Shown here piece after piece: positions 1 through 9,820 of a stretch of DNA of 64,000 nt. Under the pieces are notes generated by a model. That model was not told the DNA's origin. It ran no database searches and worked only from the letters and a program-made list of their open reading frames with translations. The DNA is from Porphyromonadaceae bacterium (GTDB lineage Bacteria > Bacteroidota > Bacteroidia > Bacteroidales > Dysgonomonadaceae): positions 1-64,000 of the forward strand of contig JALHIE010000001.1 in the NCBI GenBank assembly GCA_022840285.1, written 5' to 3'. Each line of letters opens with the position of its first letter. Within the stretch, counting starts at the first letter, position 1. Made by a program: the position numbers and the translations under genes.

Positions 1-69
1 AATTTGACTATTGATGAATTTTGGAAACAGTACAATATTAAAAAACAATTAATTAAAAATGTTGCTTAA
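1..69 (+). CDS. 3' end of an unidentified gene (partial)
   Basis: An open frame enters from the left edge and ends at the TAA at 67-69, giving a 22-residue C-terminal fragment (starts NLTIDEFWKQY, ends KNVA). It is too short to assign to a family. It is strongly AT-rich, unlike the rest of the window, and its stop overlaps the start of the next small frame, as in a translationally coupled pair. It may belong to an integrated element whose edge is the tRNA at 336-419. Confidence 0.4.
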   Translation, partial: NLTIDEFWKQYNIKKQLIKNVA

Positions 70-235
70 CTTATTGTCTCAAATAAGTTGGCAATTCCAT
101 ATTATTTCTGAACTGAAAAATGAGAAATATATTCCTTACATAATAGGGAGTAACCCGAAGGATTTATTGACACCTGAAAAAATAATAGATGGAATACACA
201 AATATTTAAAAACCAATGCTGAAAATATTTCTTAA
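59..235 (+). CDS. Small unknown protein, 58 aa, overlapping the preceding gene
   Basis: ATG at 59 lies inside the end of the upstream frame (11-base overlap) and runs to TAA at 233-235. The product begins MLLNLLSQISWQ and is rich in Ile, Leu, Asn and Lys. No domain is recognisable and there is no clear signal peptide. Base composition is much more AT-rich than the chromosome further right, suggesting horizontally acquired DNA. The overlap and the terminator-like hairpin downstream at 290-328 support a real transcription unit, but the frame is short and chance cannot be excluded. Confidence 0.4.
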   Translation: MLLNLLSQISWQFHIISELKNEKYIPYIIGSNPKDLLTPEKIIDGIHKYLKTNAENIS

Positions 236-256
236 TTTTCGTGACTTTCCTAAAAA

Positions 257-278
257 TGCGGACACGCTGCGGACACGC
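257..278. repeat. Tandem 11-bp direct repeat (tgcggacacgc x2)
   Basis: Two exact abutting copies of tgcggacacgc occupy 257-267 and 268-278. They are GC-rich inside a very AT-rich stretch and lie about 60 bases from the tRNA 3' end. Short direct repeats next to a tRNA can be arm-type binding sites of a tyrosine recombinase; that role is inferred. Confidence 0.6.
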
Positions 279-289
279 CACACAAAGAA

Positions 290-328
290 AAAACGCTAAA
301 ACATTTATTTTAAATGTTTTAGCGTTTT
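290..328. terminator. Perfect 18-bp hairpin, likely bidirectional terminator
   Basis: Arms 290-307 and 311-328 are exact reverse complements (aaaacgctaaaacattta and its complement) around a 3-base loop. A/T runs flank both sides, so it could stop transcription from the small gene on the left and from tRNA-Leu on the right. Confidence 0.75.
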
Positions 329-335
329 AAAATCG

Positions 336-419
336 TACCCAGAGCCGGGATCGAACCGGCATGGAAGTGAATCCACTGGTGTTTGAGACCAGCGCGTCTA
401 CCAATTCCGCCATCTGGGC
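336..419 (-). tRNA. tRNA-Leu (anticodon CAA)
   Basis: The reverse complement folds as a class II tRNA. Acceptor arms are GCCCAGA and TCTGGGT with a G1-U72 wobble, the D-loop contains GGTAGACGC, the anticodon stem is CTGGT/ACCAG with loop CTCAAAC (CAA at positions 34-36), there is a long variable arm, and the T-arm is GCCGGTTCGATCCCGGC. The discriminator is A and CCA is not encoded. Its 3' end faces the AT-rich left edge, the usual orientation for an integration target. Confidence 0.97.
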
Positions 420-440
420 ATTTTGTAGAAAATGAGATTG

Positions 441-448
441 CAAAAGTA
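441..448 (-). promoter_or_regulatory. -7 box upstream of tRNA-Leu
   Basis: Minus-strand TACTTTTG matches the Bacteroidetes -7 consensus TAnnTTTG, 21 bases before the mature 5' end of the tRNA. No good -33 TTTG is seen at the expected spacing. Confidence 0.5.
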
Positions 449-516
449 CACAAAAAAATCAAAAGTAAAAACGGTTTGCTCCTTTTCTTTTGAATTATTC
501 CAAAAGAAAATACAGT

Positions 517-621
517 ATGAAATTAATTGATGAATTGTTAAAACAATCACCCGACGGAAAGCGTTATACCGGGAAAGAAGATAATACAATCGAAAAAGTG
601 TATCCATCACCCAGAGTGTAA
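517..621 (+). CDS. Possible 34-residue peptide upstream of manC
   Basis: ATG at 517 to TAA at 619-621 encodes a 34-residue hydrophilic peptide (starts MKLIDELLKQSPDGK). It stops nine bases before the mannose-1-phosphate guanylyltransferase start, which is operon-like spacing. It has no recognised domain and no hydrophobic stretch. It could be a small protein, a leader peptide, or the remnant of a shortened gene, given the deletions seen elsewhere in the window. Confidence 0.3.
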   Translation: MKLIDELLKQSPDGKRYTGKEDNTIEKVYPSPRV

Positions 622-630
622 GATTATGTT

Positions 631-1666
631 ATGAAGAACAACAATTTTTGTGTTATTATGGGAGGCGGGATCGGCAGCCGGTTCTGGCCTTTTAGTAAAG
701 AAGACAGGCCCAAGCAGTTCCTCGATTTTTTTGGTACGGGCCGTTCGCTCTTGCAGAGCACGTTTGACCGGTTTAAAAAAATCATTCCCATCGAAAATAT
801 TTTCGTAGTGACCAACGACGCATATGCTGAGCTGACAGCCGTTGAGAAGAAATACCGCTCCTGCCATTGCCTATGCCCTGTTTCATATTCAGGCGATCAA
901 TCCGGATGCCAACATTGTGGTGGCCCCTTCCGATCATCTTATCTTGAAAGAAGACGTTTTCCTGTCCGAGATTGAACGGGGGCTGCAGTTTGTGGAAAAG
1001 AATCCTGTCCTGCTGACACTGGGTATAAAGCCCAGCCGTCCGGAAACAGGTTACGGTTACATTCAGGAGAGTCACGAAGAGGTTGAAGGCATTCGAAAGG
1101 TAAAAACCTTCACGGAGAAGCCTAATTTAGAACTGGCCCGGGTTTTCTGTGAAAGTGGCGAGTTCGTCTGGAATTCGGGAATCTTCCTGTGGAACGTGAA
1201 AACCATCATAGAGTCGTTCAGAACCTATTTACCCGATATCGTGAACAAGTTCAACGAGGGCAAAGAGTTCTTTAATACTCCCCGGGAGAAAGAGTTTATC
1301 GACCGGGCATTTCCGTTTTGTTCCAACATCTCCATCGATTACGGGATAATGGAAAAGGCGGAGAACGTATACGTTATCGGTTCCGACTTCGGGTGGTCCG
1401 ACCTGGGTACCTGGGGTTCGTTGCACGAAATAACCCCGAAAGACGAGAACAATAATGCCAGCCTGCATTGCAAAACGCTGTACATTGAAAGTAACGACAA
1501 CGTGGTGACCATGAGCGACGACAAGCTGGTGGTGATACAGGGGCTTGACGGATACATTGTTGCCGAATCGGACAAGGCGTTGCTGATCTGCAAAAAGGAA
1601 GAGGAACAACGCATCAAGCACTTTGTGACCGATGTGAAGTTCCGTTACGGGGATGAGTACATATAG
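631..1666 (+). pseudogene. manC: Mannose-1-phosphate guanylyltransferase, frameshifted by an internal deletion
   Basis: Encodes the enzyme making GDP-mannose from GTP and mannose-1-phosphate for surface glycans. The N-terminal part from ATG 631 carries the nucleotidyltransferase signature (CVIMGGGIGSRFWPFS, then PKQFLDFFGTGRSLLQ). After YAELTA (about 840) the frame is lost. The homologous reading resumes one base out of phase at about 842 with RRNTAPAIAYALF and continues through VAPSDHLI, the FTEKP motif, WNSGIF and the C-terminal DLGTWGSL segment to TAG at 1664-1666. About 15 codons normally linking the two parts (ending LLEP in relatives) are missing, consistent with a loss of roughly 44 bases. 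Either the gene is dead or the assembly dropped bases. Convergent with glutamine synthetase, two bases apart. Confidence 0.9.
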
Positions 1667-1668
1667 GA

Positions 1669-3864
1669 TCAGCTGATAAACAGCAACTCCCGGTACTTGG
1701 GCAGGGGCCACATCTGATTGTCGACCATCAGTTCCAGTTTGTCGATGTGGTAACGGATGACGGACAGGAACGGTTCGACCGTATCGTGGTAGGCGATGGC
1801 CTTGTCGCGTGCGTCTTCGAGCTTGTTGGCCGATTTTCGGGCCTCTATCATGTCGTCCACATTGGTCTTTATGGCGGAGATATGTGTTGCAATCTCCTCG
1901 ATCAGCGCCGCATCCTCCCGGGAGAGCCGGGTTGCTTTCTCTTTATCGAAAACCACGCGCATCTTGTACAGGTTGTCCAGCAGCATCGACTGGTACTGCG
2001 TGGCCACGGGGATGATGTGGTTCATGCTCAGATCGCCCAGTACCCGGGCTTCTATCTGAATCTTTTTAGTATACGTTTCCCACTTCACCTCGTTTCTGGC
2101 GTGAAGTTCGCGTTCGTTCAACACGCCGATGCTCTCGTACATTTTTATGCTCCGTTCGGAAAGGTACGCATCAAAAATCAACGGCACGCTCGTTTCGCAA
2201 TCGAGTCCGCGCTTCCGGGCTTCCTCTTTCCACTCGTCACTGTATCCGTTCCCATCGAATCGGATTGGCTTGCATGCTTTGATGTAAAGGCGTATGGTAT
2301 CAAAGATGGCCTGCTCTTTCTTCATGCCTTCTTTCATCTTTTTATCAATCTCCTTTTTGAAGTCTATCAACTGGCTGGCCACAACAGCATTGAGCGCGCT
2401 CATGGCTGATGAGCAATTGGCCGACGATCCTACGGCACGAAACTCGAACCGGTTTCCGGTGAAAGCAAAAGGCGAGGTGCGGTTGCGGTCGGTATTGTCG
2501 ATCAGCACTTCGGGAATATGGGAAATGCCCAGCTTCATCTTGCGAAGTTCGTCCATCGTGATGTCGTCATCGTCGGAGCTTTCTTCAATCTTATCGAGCA
2601 CGGACGAAAGCTGCGAACCGAGGAACACGGAGATAATGGCCGGAGGTGCCTCATTGGCTCCCAGGCGGTGCGCGTTCTGTGCAGACATAATGGATGCCTT
2701 GAGCAGGCTGTTGTGTTTGTATACCGCCATGAGCGTGTTGATAAGGAACGTCACGAACCGGAGGTTTTCGTTCGCGGTTTTGCCGGGTGTGAAAAGTCCT
2801 ACGCCGGTATCGGTCCCCAGCGACCAGTTGTTGTGTTTACCCGATCCGTTTACGCCGGCGAACGGCTTCTCGTGCAGCAGCAACTTGAAGTTGTGTTTGG
2901 CGGCGATCTTGTGCATCAGCGACATGATCAACAGGTTCTGGTCGACAGCCAGGTTTGTCTCACCGTAAATGGGGGCAAGTTCAAACTGGTTGGGAGCTAC
3001 CTCGTTGTGGCGGGTCTTCAGCGGGATGCCGTATTTGTATGCTTCGTGTTCCACTTCGCGCATGAATGCCACCACGCGCGGCGGAACCGCTCCGAAATAG
3101 TGGTCTTCCAGCTGCTGGTTCTTGGCACTTTCGTGCCCCATGAGCGTTCTTTCGGTCAGGTTCAGGTCGGGTCGGGCAACATACAATGCCTGGTCTACCA
3201 GGAAGTATTCCTGTTCCCAGCCCAGATAGGAATAGACTTTTTTCACATTCGGATCAAAGAGCTTGCAAACTTCTACGGCGGCTTTGTCTATCGCCGAAAG
3301 CGATTTCAATAACGGTGTTTTGTAGTCGAGCGCTTCACCTGTATAGGAGATAAAGACAGTGGGGATACAGAGGGTGTCTTCGATAATGAATGCCGGTGAC
3401 GACGGGTCCCAGGCAGTATAGCCCCGGGCTTCGAACGTATTCCGGATGCCGCCGCTGGGAAAGCTGGATGCATCCGGTTCCTGTTGTGCAAGTAGCTTTC
3501 CGGAGAACCTTTCGATGATGTTCCCTCCGGGGCCGTTCATGTAGTCCACAAACGAGTCGTGTTTTTCCGCGGTTCCTTCCGTGAGGGGCTGGAACCAGTG
3601 TGTGTAGTGTGTAGCCCCCATCTCGATTGCCCACATCTTCATGCCGGCTGCCACGTGATCGGCAATTTCACGCTGCAGCGTTATTCCCTGGTCGATGGCA
3701 TCGAGAACGGTGTTCATGGTTTCTTTGGAAAGGTATTTCGACATTTGTGTCCGGTTGAACACGTACTTGCCGAAATATTCCGACGGGAGCTGATCGGGAA
3801 CTGAAATTTCTACGGGAACTCTTTTTGAAGCTTCCTCTACCGCTTTGAACCTGAGTGTTGACAT
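1669..3864 (-). CDS. glnN: Glutamine synthetase type III
   Basis: ATP-dependent synthesis of glutamine from glutamate and ammonia, the main ammonia assimilation route in Bacteroidales. The start chosen is the ATG at 3864 (MSTLRFKAVEEASKR), giving 731 aa, about the usual length of the Bacteroides enzyme; the upstream extension is basic and unlike the family. Visible features are the GSIII N-terminal region (PSEYFGKYVFN), the catalytic GWEQEYFLVD segment with the active-site Glu, the HNNWSLGTD motif and NRTSPFAFTGNRFEFRAVGSS. GSIII is a large double-ring enzyme distinct from GlnA. No PII or ammonium transporter gene is adjacent. Confidence 0.97.
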   Translation of the reverse strand: MSTLRFKAVEEASKRVPVEISVPDQLPSEYFGKYVFNRTQMSKYLSKETMNTVLDAIDQGITLQREIADHVAAGMKMWAIEMGATHYTHWFQPLTEGTAEKHDSFVDYMNGPGGNIIERFSGKLLAQQEPDASSFPSGGIRNTFEARGYTAWDPSSPAFIIEDTLCIPTVFISYTGEALDYKTPLLKSLSAIDKAAVEVCKLFDPNVKKVYSYLGWEQEYFLVDQALYVARPDLNLTERTLMGHESAKNQQLEDHYFGAVPPRVVAFMREVEHEAYKYGIPLKTRHNEVAPNQFELAPIYGETNLAVDQNLLIMSLMHKIAAKHNFKLLLHEKPFAGVNGSGKHNNWSLGTDTGVGLFTPGKTANENLRFVTFLINTLMAVYKHNSLLKASIMSAQNAHRLGANEAPPAIISVFLGSQLSSVLDKIEESSDDDDITMDELRKMKLGISHIPEVLIDNTDRNRTSPFAFTGNRFEFRAVGSSANCSSAMSALNAVVASQLIDFKKEIDKKMKEGMKKEQAIFDTIRLYIKACKPIRFDGNGYSDEWKEEARKRGLDCETSVPLIFDAYLSERSIKMYESIGVLNERELHARNEVKWETYTKKIQIEARVLGDLSMNHIIPVATQYQSMLLDNLYKMRVVFDKEKATRLSREDAALIEEIATHISAIKTNVDDMIEARKSANKLEDARDKAIAYHDTVEPFLSVIRYHIDKLELMVDNQMWPLPKYRELLFIS

Positions 3865-3927
3865 AAAATTGATGTTTTTTCGGTGCCTGTGTTCCCATAC
3901 CCTTGTCGTCCGGTTGGAAACACGGTA

Positions 3928-3935
3928 CAAAATTA
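3928..3935 (-). promoter_or_regulatory. -7 box upstream of glnN
   Basis: Minus-strand TAATTTTG fits TAnnTTTG, about 60 bases before the chosen start codon, which supports the shorter start at 3864. No matching -33 element is evident. Confidence 0.45.
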
Positions 3936-4055
3936 ATCATTTATCTCTTTTAATTGACGGTTAAAAGAGAAATCATTAACTTCGTCCTGCAGAAATAGGC
4001 AACGCATTATTTACCGAACTTAATATAATTTACCCAATCAATCAAAAAACTGAAG

Positions 4056-6221
4056 ATGAAAAAATCGTTTCTCTCCCTGATTCTTATCCTGACTTCTTTC
4101 TCTCTTTCTGCCGATGAGGGGATGTGGATGCTGCACCTGTTGAAGCGACAAAAATATCCCGAAATGAAAAGAATGGGATTGAAACTGGAAGATTACGACA
4201 TTTACAATCCCGACGGAGCATCGATAAAAGATGCGGTTGTCCAGTTTGGCGGCGGATGTACGGGTGAGGTGGTCTCTTCCCGGGGACTGGTGCTGACCAA
4301 TCATCACTGCGGTTATGGACAGATACAGAACCACAGTACGCTGGAACACAATTACCTGGAAAATGGATTTTGGGCCATGACAACGGCCGAAGAGCTTCCC
4401 AATCCCGGACTGACGGTTACTTTTATCGACAAGGTGGAGGAGGTGACCGATTACGTGAAAAAGTGTCTTCAAAGGGATAAGTCGTTGGACAAAGAGGGCG
4501 TCCTGTTCCTTTCTCCCGCCTATTTGAACAGTATTGCAGTTGAGAGGGTGGGGGCAGGGTTCCTGAGGGAGAATCCCGGGACCGATGTTGAGATCAAACC
4601 GTTCTTCGACGGGAACCAGTATTTTTTGTTCATCAAAAAGATTTACTCCGATGTTCGTCTGGTGGGTGCTCCGCCCAGTTCGATCGGGAAGTTCGGTGCC
4701 GATACCGATAACTGGATGTGGCCGCGCCACACGGGTGACTTTTCCCTTTTCCGCATATACGCCGATAAGAACGGGAACCCGACTGCCTATTCTCCCGATA
4801 ACGTTCCGCTGAAACCCAAGCGCTGGCTTACGGTCTCTACCCGGGGAGCGAATGAGAACGATTTTGTTATGATCCTCGGATTTCCCGGTACAACCCATAA
4901 GTTTTACACTTCGTGGGAAGTTTCCGAGAGGCGCGACATCGATAACGCCGTACGGATCAACATGCGGCGGGTTCGTCAGGAGACCCTGTTGAATGAGATG
5001 CTTGCCGACCCTCGGGTAAATATCCAGTATGCTTCGAAATACACAGGCTCCACCAATGCCTACAAAAGCGCTATCGGCTCGAACTGGGCCATCGACAAGC
5101 GTAATTTTGTAATGGAAAAGAAACGACAACAGGAAAGACTTGCCGCTTGGGCAAGAAAAAAGAATAAAACACAGTACCTGGCCGCCCTGGATACCATACA
5201 GCGCATTGTGCAGCAACGCGGTGATCTCCGTTTCAGGGACCGGATGCTGAACGAAGGGATCGTCAGGGGGATTGAGTTCGCGAATGTGCCGGTCCGGAAC
5301 GCCGACTCGTTGATCCGGGCGCTTCAAAACAAGAATGAAAAGCAGATCGGTGAACTAACGTCGCTGTTTGTCAGCGATTACCGGAGTTTTGCCAACAAGA
5401 ATTACAATACCTCGGTGGACAGGAAAGTGGCCAAAGCGATGATTGCGGAATATGTGCGGTTGGTTCCCAGGGAGAAGCAACCCGCCATTTTTTCTGATTT
5501 GCACACTGTGTTTGCGGGAGATGTGAATAGTTTCGTGGACAATATTTTTGAAAATTCTGTTTTTGGGAATGAAGCCAACCTGGAGAGGTTCCTTTCCTCC
5601 CCGTCGGCCGAGGCACTTATCCAAGACCCGATGTTTGCCTTTGCCCGGTCGGTAAAGGAAGAAGAAATCTCCTTAAGGGATCAGCAAGATGCATTTACAC
5701 GTTCCTACCTGATTGCCCGCCGCTCCTACCTGAAAGGGGTGTTGGAGATGGATGGGTCAGCGGCATATGCTCCCGATGCTAACCTTACGCTTAGGCTTGC
5801 TTACGGGCAGGTGAAAGGGTATGCACCCCGGGATGCTGTCTGCTACCGGCCCCAAACTACGTTAGAGGGGGTTATGGAGAAGGAGGACCCCCGGAACTGG
5901 GAGTTCGTCGTACCCGAAAAGTTGAAGAAACTGTACGATAACAGGGATTATGGGAACTATGCTTTGCCCGGCGGTAAAATGCCGGTGGCATTTATGGCTT
6001 CCACACATACTACAGGTGGGAACTCAGGCAGTCCGGTCATGAACGCCCGGGGAGAGCTGATCGGTATAAACTTCGACCGCAATTGGGAGGGTGTGGGCGG
6101 AGATATCCAGTACCTGCCCGATTACCAGAGAAGCATCGCAGTAGACATTCGTTACGTGCTGTTCATTATCGATAAATTTGCCGGCGCTACGCACCTGATC
6201 GAAGAGATGGATATCCGGTAA
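4056..6221 (+). CDS. S46 family dipeptidyl peptidase, DPP11-type (Asp/Glu specific)
   Basis: Secreted serine exopeptidase, 721 aa, that removes N-terminal dipeptides from oligopeptides, feeding amino-acid fermentation. A signal peptide ends near residue 18 (LSA). The chymotrypsin-fold catalytic residues are visible: His in TNHHCGYG (83/84), Asp228 in RHTGDF and Ser657 in GGNSGSP. Eighteen residues after the serine is Arg675 (NFDRNWEG), the position of Arg673 in Porphyromonas gingivalis DPP11, which selects acidic P1 residues; DPP7 has Gly there. The catalytic set is complete and the length is normal. The product probably acts in the periplasm. Specificity is inferred from that residue. Confidence 0.93.
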   Translation: MKKSFLSLILILTSFSLSADEGMWMLHLLKRQKYPEMKRMGLKLEDYDIYNPDGASIKDAVVQFGGGCTGEVVSSRGLVLTNHHCGYGQIQNHSTLEHNYLENGFWAMTTAEELPNPGLTVTFIDKVEEVTDYVKKCLQRDKSLDKEGVLFLSPAYLNSIAVERVGAGFLRENPGTDVEIKPFFDGNQYFLFIKKIYSDVRLVGAPPSSIGKFGADTDNWMWPRHTGDFSLFRIYADKNGNPTAYSPDNVPLKPKRWLTVSTRGANENDFVMILGFPGTTHKFYTSWEVSERRDIDNAVRINMRRVRQETLLNEMLADPRVNIQYASKYTGSTNAYKSAIGSNWAIDKRNFVMEKKRQQERLAAWARKKNKTQYLAALDTIQRIVQQRGDLRFRDRMLNEGIVRGIEFANVPVRNADSLIRALQNKNEKQIGELTSLFVSDYRSFANKNYNTSVDRKVAKAMIAEYVRLVPREKQPAIFSDLHTVFAGDVNSFVDNIFENSVFGNEANLERFLSSPSAEALIQDPMFAFARSVKEEEISLRDQQDAFTRSYLIARRSYLKGVLEMDGSAAYAPDANLTLRLAYGQVKGYAPRDAVCYRPQTTLEGVMEKEDPRNWEFVVPEKLKKLYDNRDYGNYALPGGKMPVAFMASTHTTGGNSGSPVMNARGELIGINFDRNWEGVGGDIQYLPDYQRSIAVDIRYVLFIIDKFAGATHLIEEMDIR

Positions 6222-6260
6222 AAAAACGGCAAAAAAAATGATTTATAGATAAAAAGGTTC

Positions 6261-6268
6261 TATATTTG
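6261..6268 (+). promoter_or_regulatory. -7 box upstream of the 6300 lipoprotein gene
   Basis: TATATTTG matches TAnnTTTG, 31 bases before the ATG at 6300, so the lipoprotein gene probably has its own promoter after the peptidase gene. Confidence 0.5.
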
Positions 6269-6299
6269 TGTGGGGTAAATTCCATAAAATAGAGTAATC

Positions 6300-6845
6300 A
6301 TGAAAACGAAAATTTTTTACTCTCTGTTTGTTTGCGTGATTGCATTGCTGACCGGATGCGGGACTGCGCAAAAAGGTTTGAAAAGTGAGACGGCGAAGCG
6401 CCTGTTTGGGTTGTGGGAGGTGAAAGCCATTCATAACAGCAACGAGGGGGGCTACAAGAAGATGCCTCACGGAATGTTTAAGATGATTATCGATGACGGC
6501 AGGTTTGTTAATTTTATGACAACAGAAGAGGCCGCCATGATCACCGTTGACGGAACGTACAGGTTGGTTGGAGATTCCCTTTACATCGAAGAGATTAATC
6601 ATTCTTTCAACAGGACGCAGGTCGGAAAAGACAATCCCTTGAATCTGAAACTCTCTGGACCCAGGTTTATGTACCTAAGATGGTTTCAGGCGGTCGACGA
6701 GTTTGGGGAGAACCAGAATCAATGGGTTGAGGAAATCTGGCAACGGGTTGAGCTCGAGGATATGGAGGTGAGCCGTATCGATTTGGAACAGGAGCTCAGG
6801 GCGCTGGTAAAAGATCCCGAGGTGATAAAGAAAGTAATGAATTAA
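6300..6845 (+). CDS. Small lipoprotein, DUF4488-like
   Basis: 181 aa with a lipoprotein signal: basic start, hydrophobic stretch and lipobox LTGC with Cys20, so it should be lipid-anchored. The rest is a single small beta-rich domain beginning with FGLWEVKAI, followed by GMFKMIIDDGRFVNFM and a repeated pattern of short strands typical of lipocalin-like Bacteroidetes domains such as DUF4488; the family name is tentative. No catalytic motif is visible. It lies 78 bases after the dipeptidyl peptidase with its own -7 box and is closed by the terminator at 6845-6885. Confidence 0.8.
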   Translation: MKTKIFYSLFVCVIALLTGCGTAQKGLKSETAKRLFGLWEVKAIHNSNEGGYKKMPHGMFKMIIDDGRFVNFMTTEEAAMITVDGTYRLVGDSLYIEEINHSFNRTQVGKDNPLNLKLSGPRFMYLRWFQAVDEFGENQNQWVEEIWQRVELEDMEVSRIDLEQELRALVKDPEVIKKVMN

Positions 6846-6885
6846 AAAAAGAGCGTGCGATCAAAATCTTCGCACGCTCTTTTTT
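6845..6885. terminator. Bidirectional intrinsic terminator
   Basis: Arms gagcgtgcga (6851-6860) and tcgcacgctc (6870-6879) pair perfectly. An A-run precedes and a T-run follows, so it works for the lipoprotein gene on the plus strand and for the sulfhydrylase gene on the minus strand. Confidence 0.9.
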
Positions 6886-6925
6886 CCGGCGTTGCTTACC
6901 GGGTATCAACCCTCTCCCGTCAAGG

Positions 6926-8236
<1,311 letters not shown>

Positions 8237-8334
8237 TTATTGTAGTTTTTAAAATAACCTAAATGCAGCAAAATTGTTCGTGTGACGACTATTTAAAATC
8301 AATGATCTGTTTTATGTGACAAAATGCTACAGCG

Positions 8335-8342
8335 CAAAAGTA
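8335..8342 (-). promoter_or_regulatory. -7 box upstream of metY
   Basis: Minus-strand TACTTTTG fits TAnnTTTG. A TTTG lies upstream (CAAA on the plus strand at 8366-8369) with a 23-base spacer, longer than the usual 19-20. Nothing else is visible in 8225-8430. Confidence 0.35.
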
Positions 8343-8430
8343 AAAGAAAATACGAGATATGCGCACAAATAAGTGTTAAATGTGCAATTTTGTGGCTGAT
8401 GAAAGGTTTTTTTTAGGTTAACGGTGATCT

Positions 8431-9645
8431 TTAGTTGTCAAACAACCGGCTTCGTGCGATCATGCATGCGCCTACGACTCCGGCTTTGTTTTTCAATTTT
8501 GACGGGATTATCTGTGTATCTTTATTTACCAGTCCCAGGGAATGTTTTCTGACTGCGCTTCTTATCGGGAGCATGATAAACCCGTCTGTTTCCGCCACTT
8601 GTCCGCCTATAACCACCAGTTCCGGATTAAAGATGTTGATCAGTCCGGCGACGTATTTGCCCAGTTTGAATCCTACTTCTTCCACAATCTCTATGCAGAG
8701 CGGATCCTCATGTGTGGTGGCTTTTATGATATCGGTAAGGGTGAGTTTATTTAAGTCCTTTACCTGTTGGGTAAGGATGGAACTTTCTCCTTTTTTAATC
8801 CGTTCCAGCACCATCCGGTGTATGGCTAGCCCCGATGCTTCTGTCTCAAGGCATCCCTTCTTGCCGCAATGGCAAATGATCTCGTTGTCGAAGACGGGGA
8901 AATGGCCGAATTCTCCCGAAAATCCTGATTTCCCGTAGTACAGCTTTTTATCGATAACAATTCCAATGCCGATCCCCCAGCTTACATTCACAAAGATCAC
9001 GTTGCTTTCACTCTGTACCGCTCCTTTCATAAATTCACCGTAAGCCATTGAGCGTGTGTCGTTATCTACGGTTACTTTGTAGTTTAACCGGTTTGTCAGG
9101 ATATTGCTGATCGGCTCCTCGCTAAAATAGAAGCTGCTGTAGCTGTATCCGGACTCGGGATTTACGCGGCCCGAGATGTTCAGGCAGATGTTGTATATTT
9201 TTTGTTTCAGTTCACCCGTTCCGCGGATGAACTCCTGTATGTGTTCACAAAGGACTTCGAACGATTCCGTGGTGTTTTCATACATATAGGAAATTCCCAT
9301 TTCGTATTTGACAATGTCGCCTTTAAAATCCATGAGGGCTATGTTCAAATGGTGCCTTGTCATGTCTACCCCTACAAAATAGACAGACGATGGATTCAGG
9401 CCGTAAACATTTGGGTATCTCCCTCCCGCAGTCTGTATTTTTCCAAAATCGGCAACCAATCCTTTGTCGCTCAGCTCCCCTATCAGTTTTGTTACGGTGG
9501 GAACACTCAGGTCGAGTCCCTTGGAGAGTTCGGCTATCGTGTCATTTCCGTTGTTAACGAAATGGTTTATGATCTCTTTTTTTATTTGAATATTTTTGGG
9601 ACTTTTGTCGGTACTTAAGAAGAAACTCTTTTCCATCTCATGCAT
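8431..9645 (-). CDS. ROK family transcriptional repressor/kinase-like protein
   Basis: 404 aa with an N-terminal winged helix-turn-helix (about residues 18-80, IAELSKGLDLSVPTVTKLIGEL) followed by a sugar-kinase-fold ROK domain. The ROK zinc site is intact: His248 in GEFGH and Cys258, Cys260 and Cys265 in CHCGKKGC. The architecture is that of NagC/XylR-type repressors, which respond to a sugar or sugar phosphate. The effector cannot be read from sequence. A second possible start is the Met at residue 4. It sits between metY and the pyrophosphatase gene with no sugar gene beside it, so its target may be elsewhere, possibly the glycan locus further right. Confidence 0.92.
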   Translation of the reverse strand: MHEMEKSFFLSTDKSPKNIQIKKEIINHFVNNGNDTIAELSKGLDLSVPTVTKLIGELSDKGLVADFGKIQTAGGRYPNVYGLNPSSVYFVGVDMTRHHLNIALMDFKGDIVKYEMGISYMYENTTESFEVLCEHIQEFIRGTGELKQKIYNICLNISGRVNPESGYSYSSFYFSEEPISNILTNRLNYKVTVDNDTRSMAYGEFMKGAVQSESNVIFVNVSWGIGIGIVIDKKLYYGKSGFSGEFGHFPVFDNEIICHCGKKGCLETEASGLAIHRMVLERIKKGESSILTQQVKDLNKLTLTDIIKATTHEDPLCIEIVEEVGFKLGKYVAGLINIFNPELVVIGGQVAETDGFIMLPIRSAVRKHSLGLVNKDTQIIPSKLKNKAGVVGACMIARSRLFDN

Positions 9646-9743
9646 TGTTTATTGAAAATCTCTTTGCTTTCTGATTTTAAAGGTTATTTAAACGTAATCG
9701 TCATTTTATGGCTGATTTTTTAAAATCATATAATAAATCAAGG

Positions 9744-9751
9744 CAAAGATA
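9744..9751 (-). promoter_or_regulatory. -7 box upstream of the ROK gene
   Basis: Minus-strand TATCTTTG matches TAnnTTTG, 98 bases before the start codon. No -33 element is seen. Confidence 0.45.
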
Positions 9752-9820
9752 GTGAAAATGTAAAATTGAGGCTCCTCTTTTAAGCTAAAAAGCTTGGATA
9801 TTTAAAAAATAACAATAATT

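Noticed and set aside
4038..5327. Open frame of 429 codons on the minus strand
   Set aside because: It lies wholly opposite the dipeptidyl peptidase gene, and its product has no recognisable domain or sensible composition; a shadow of a real gene.
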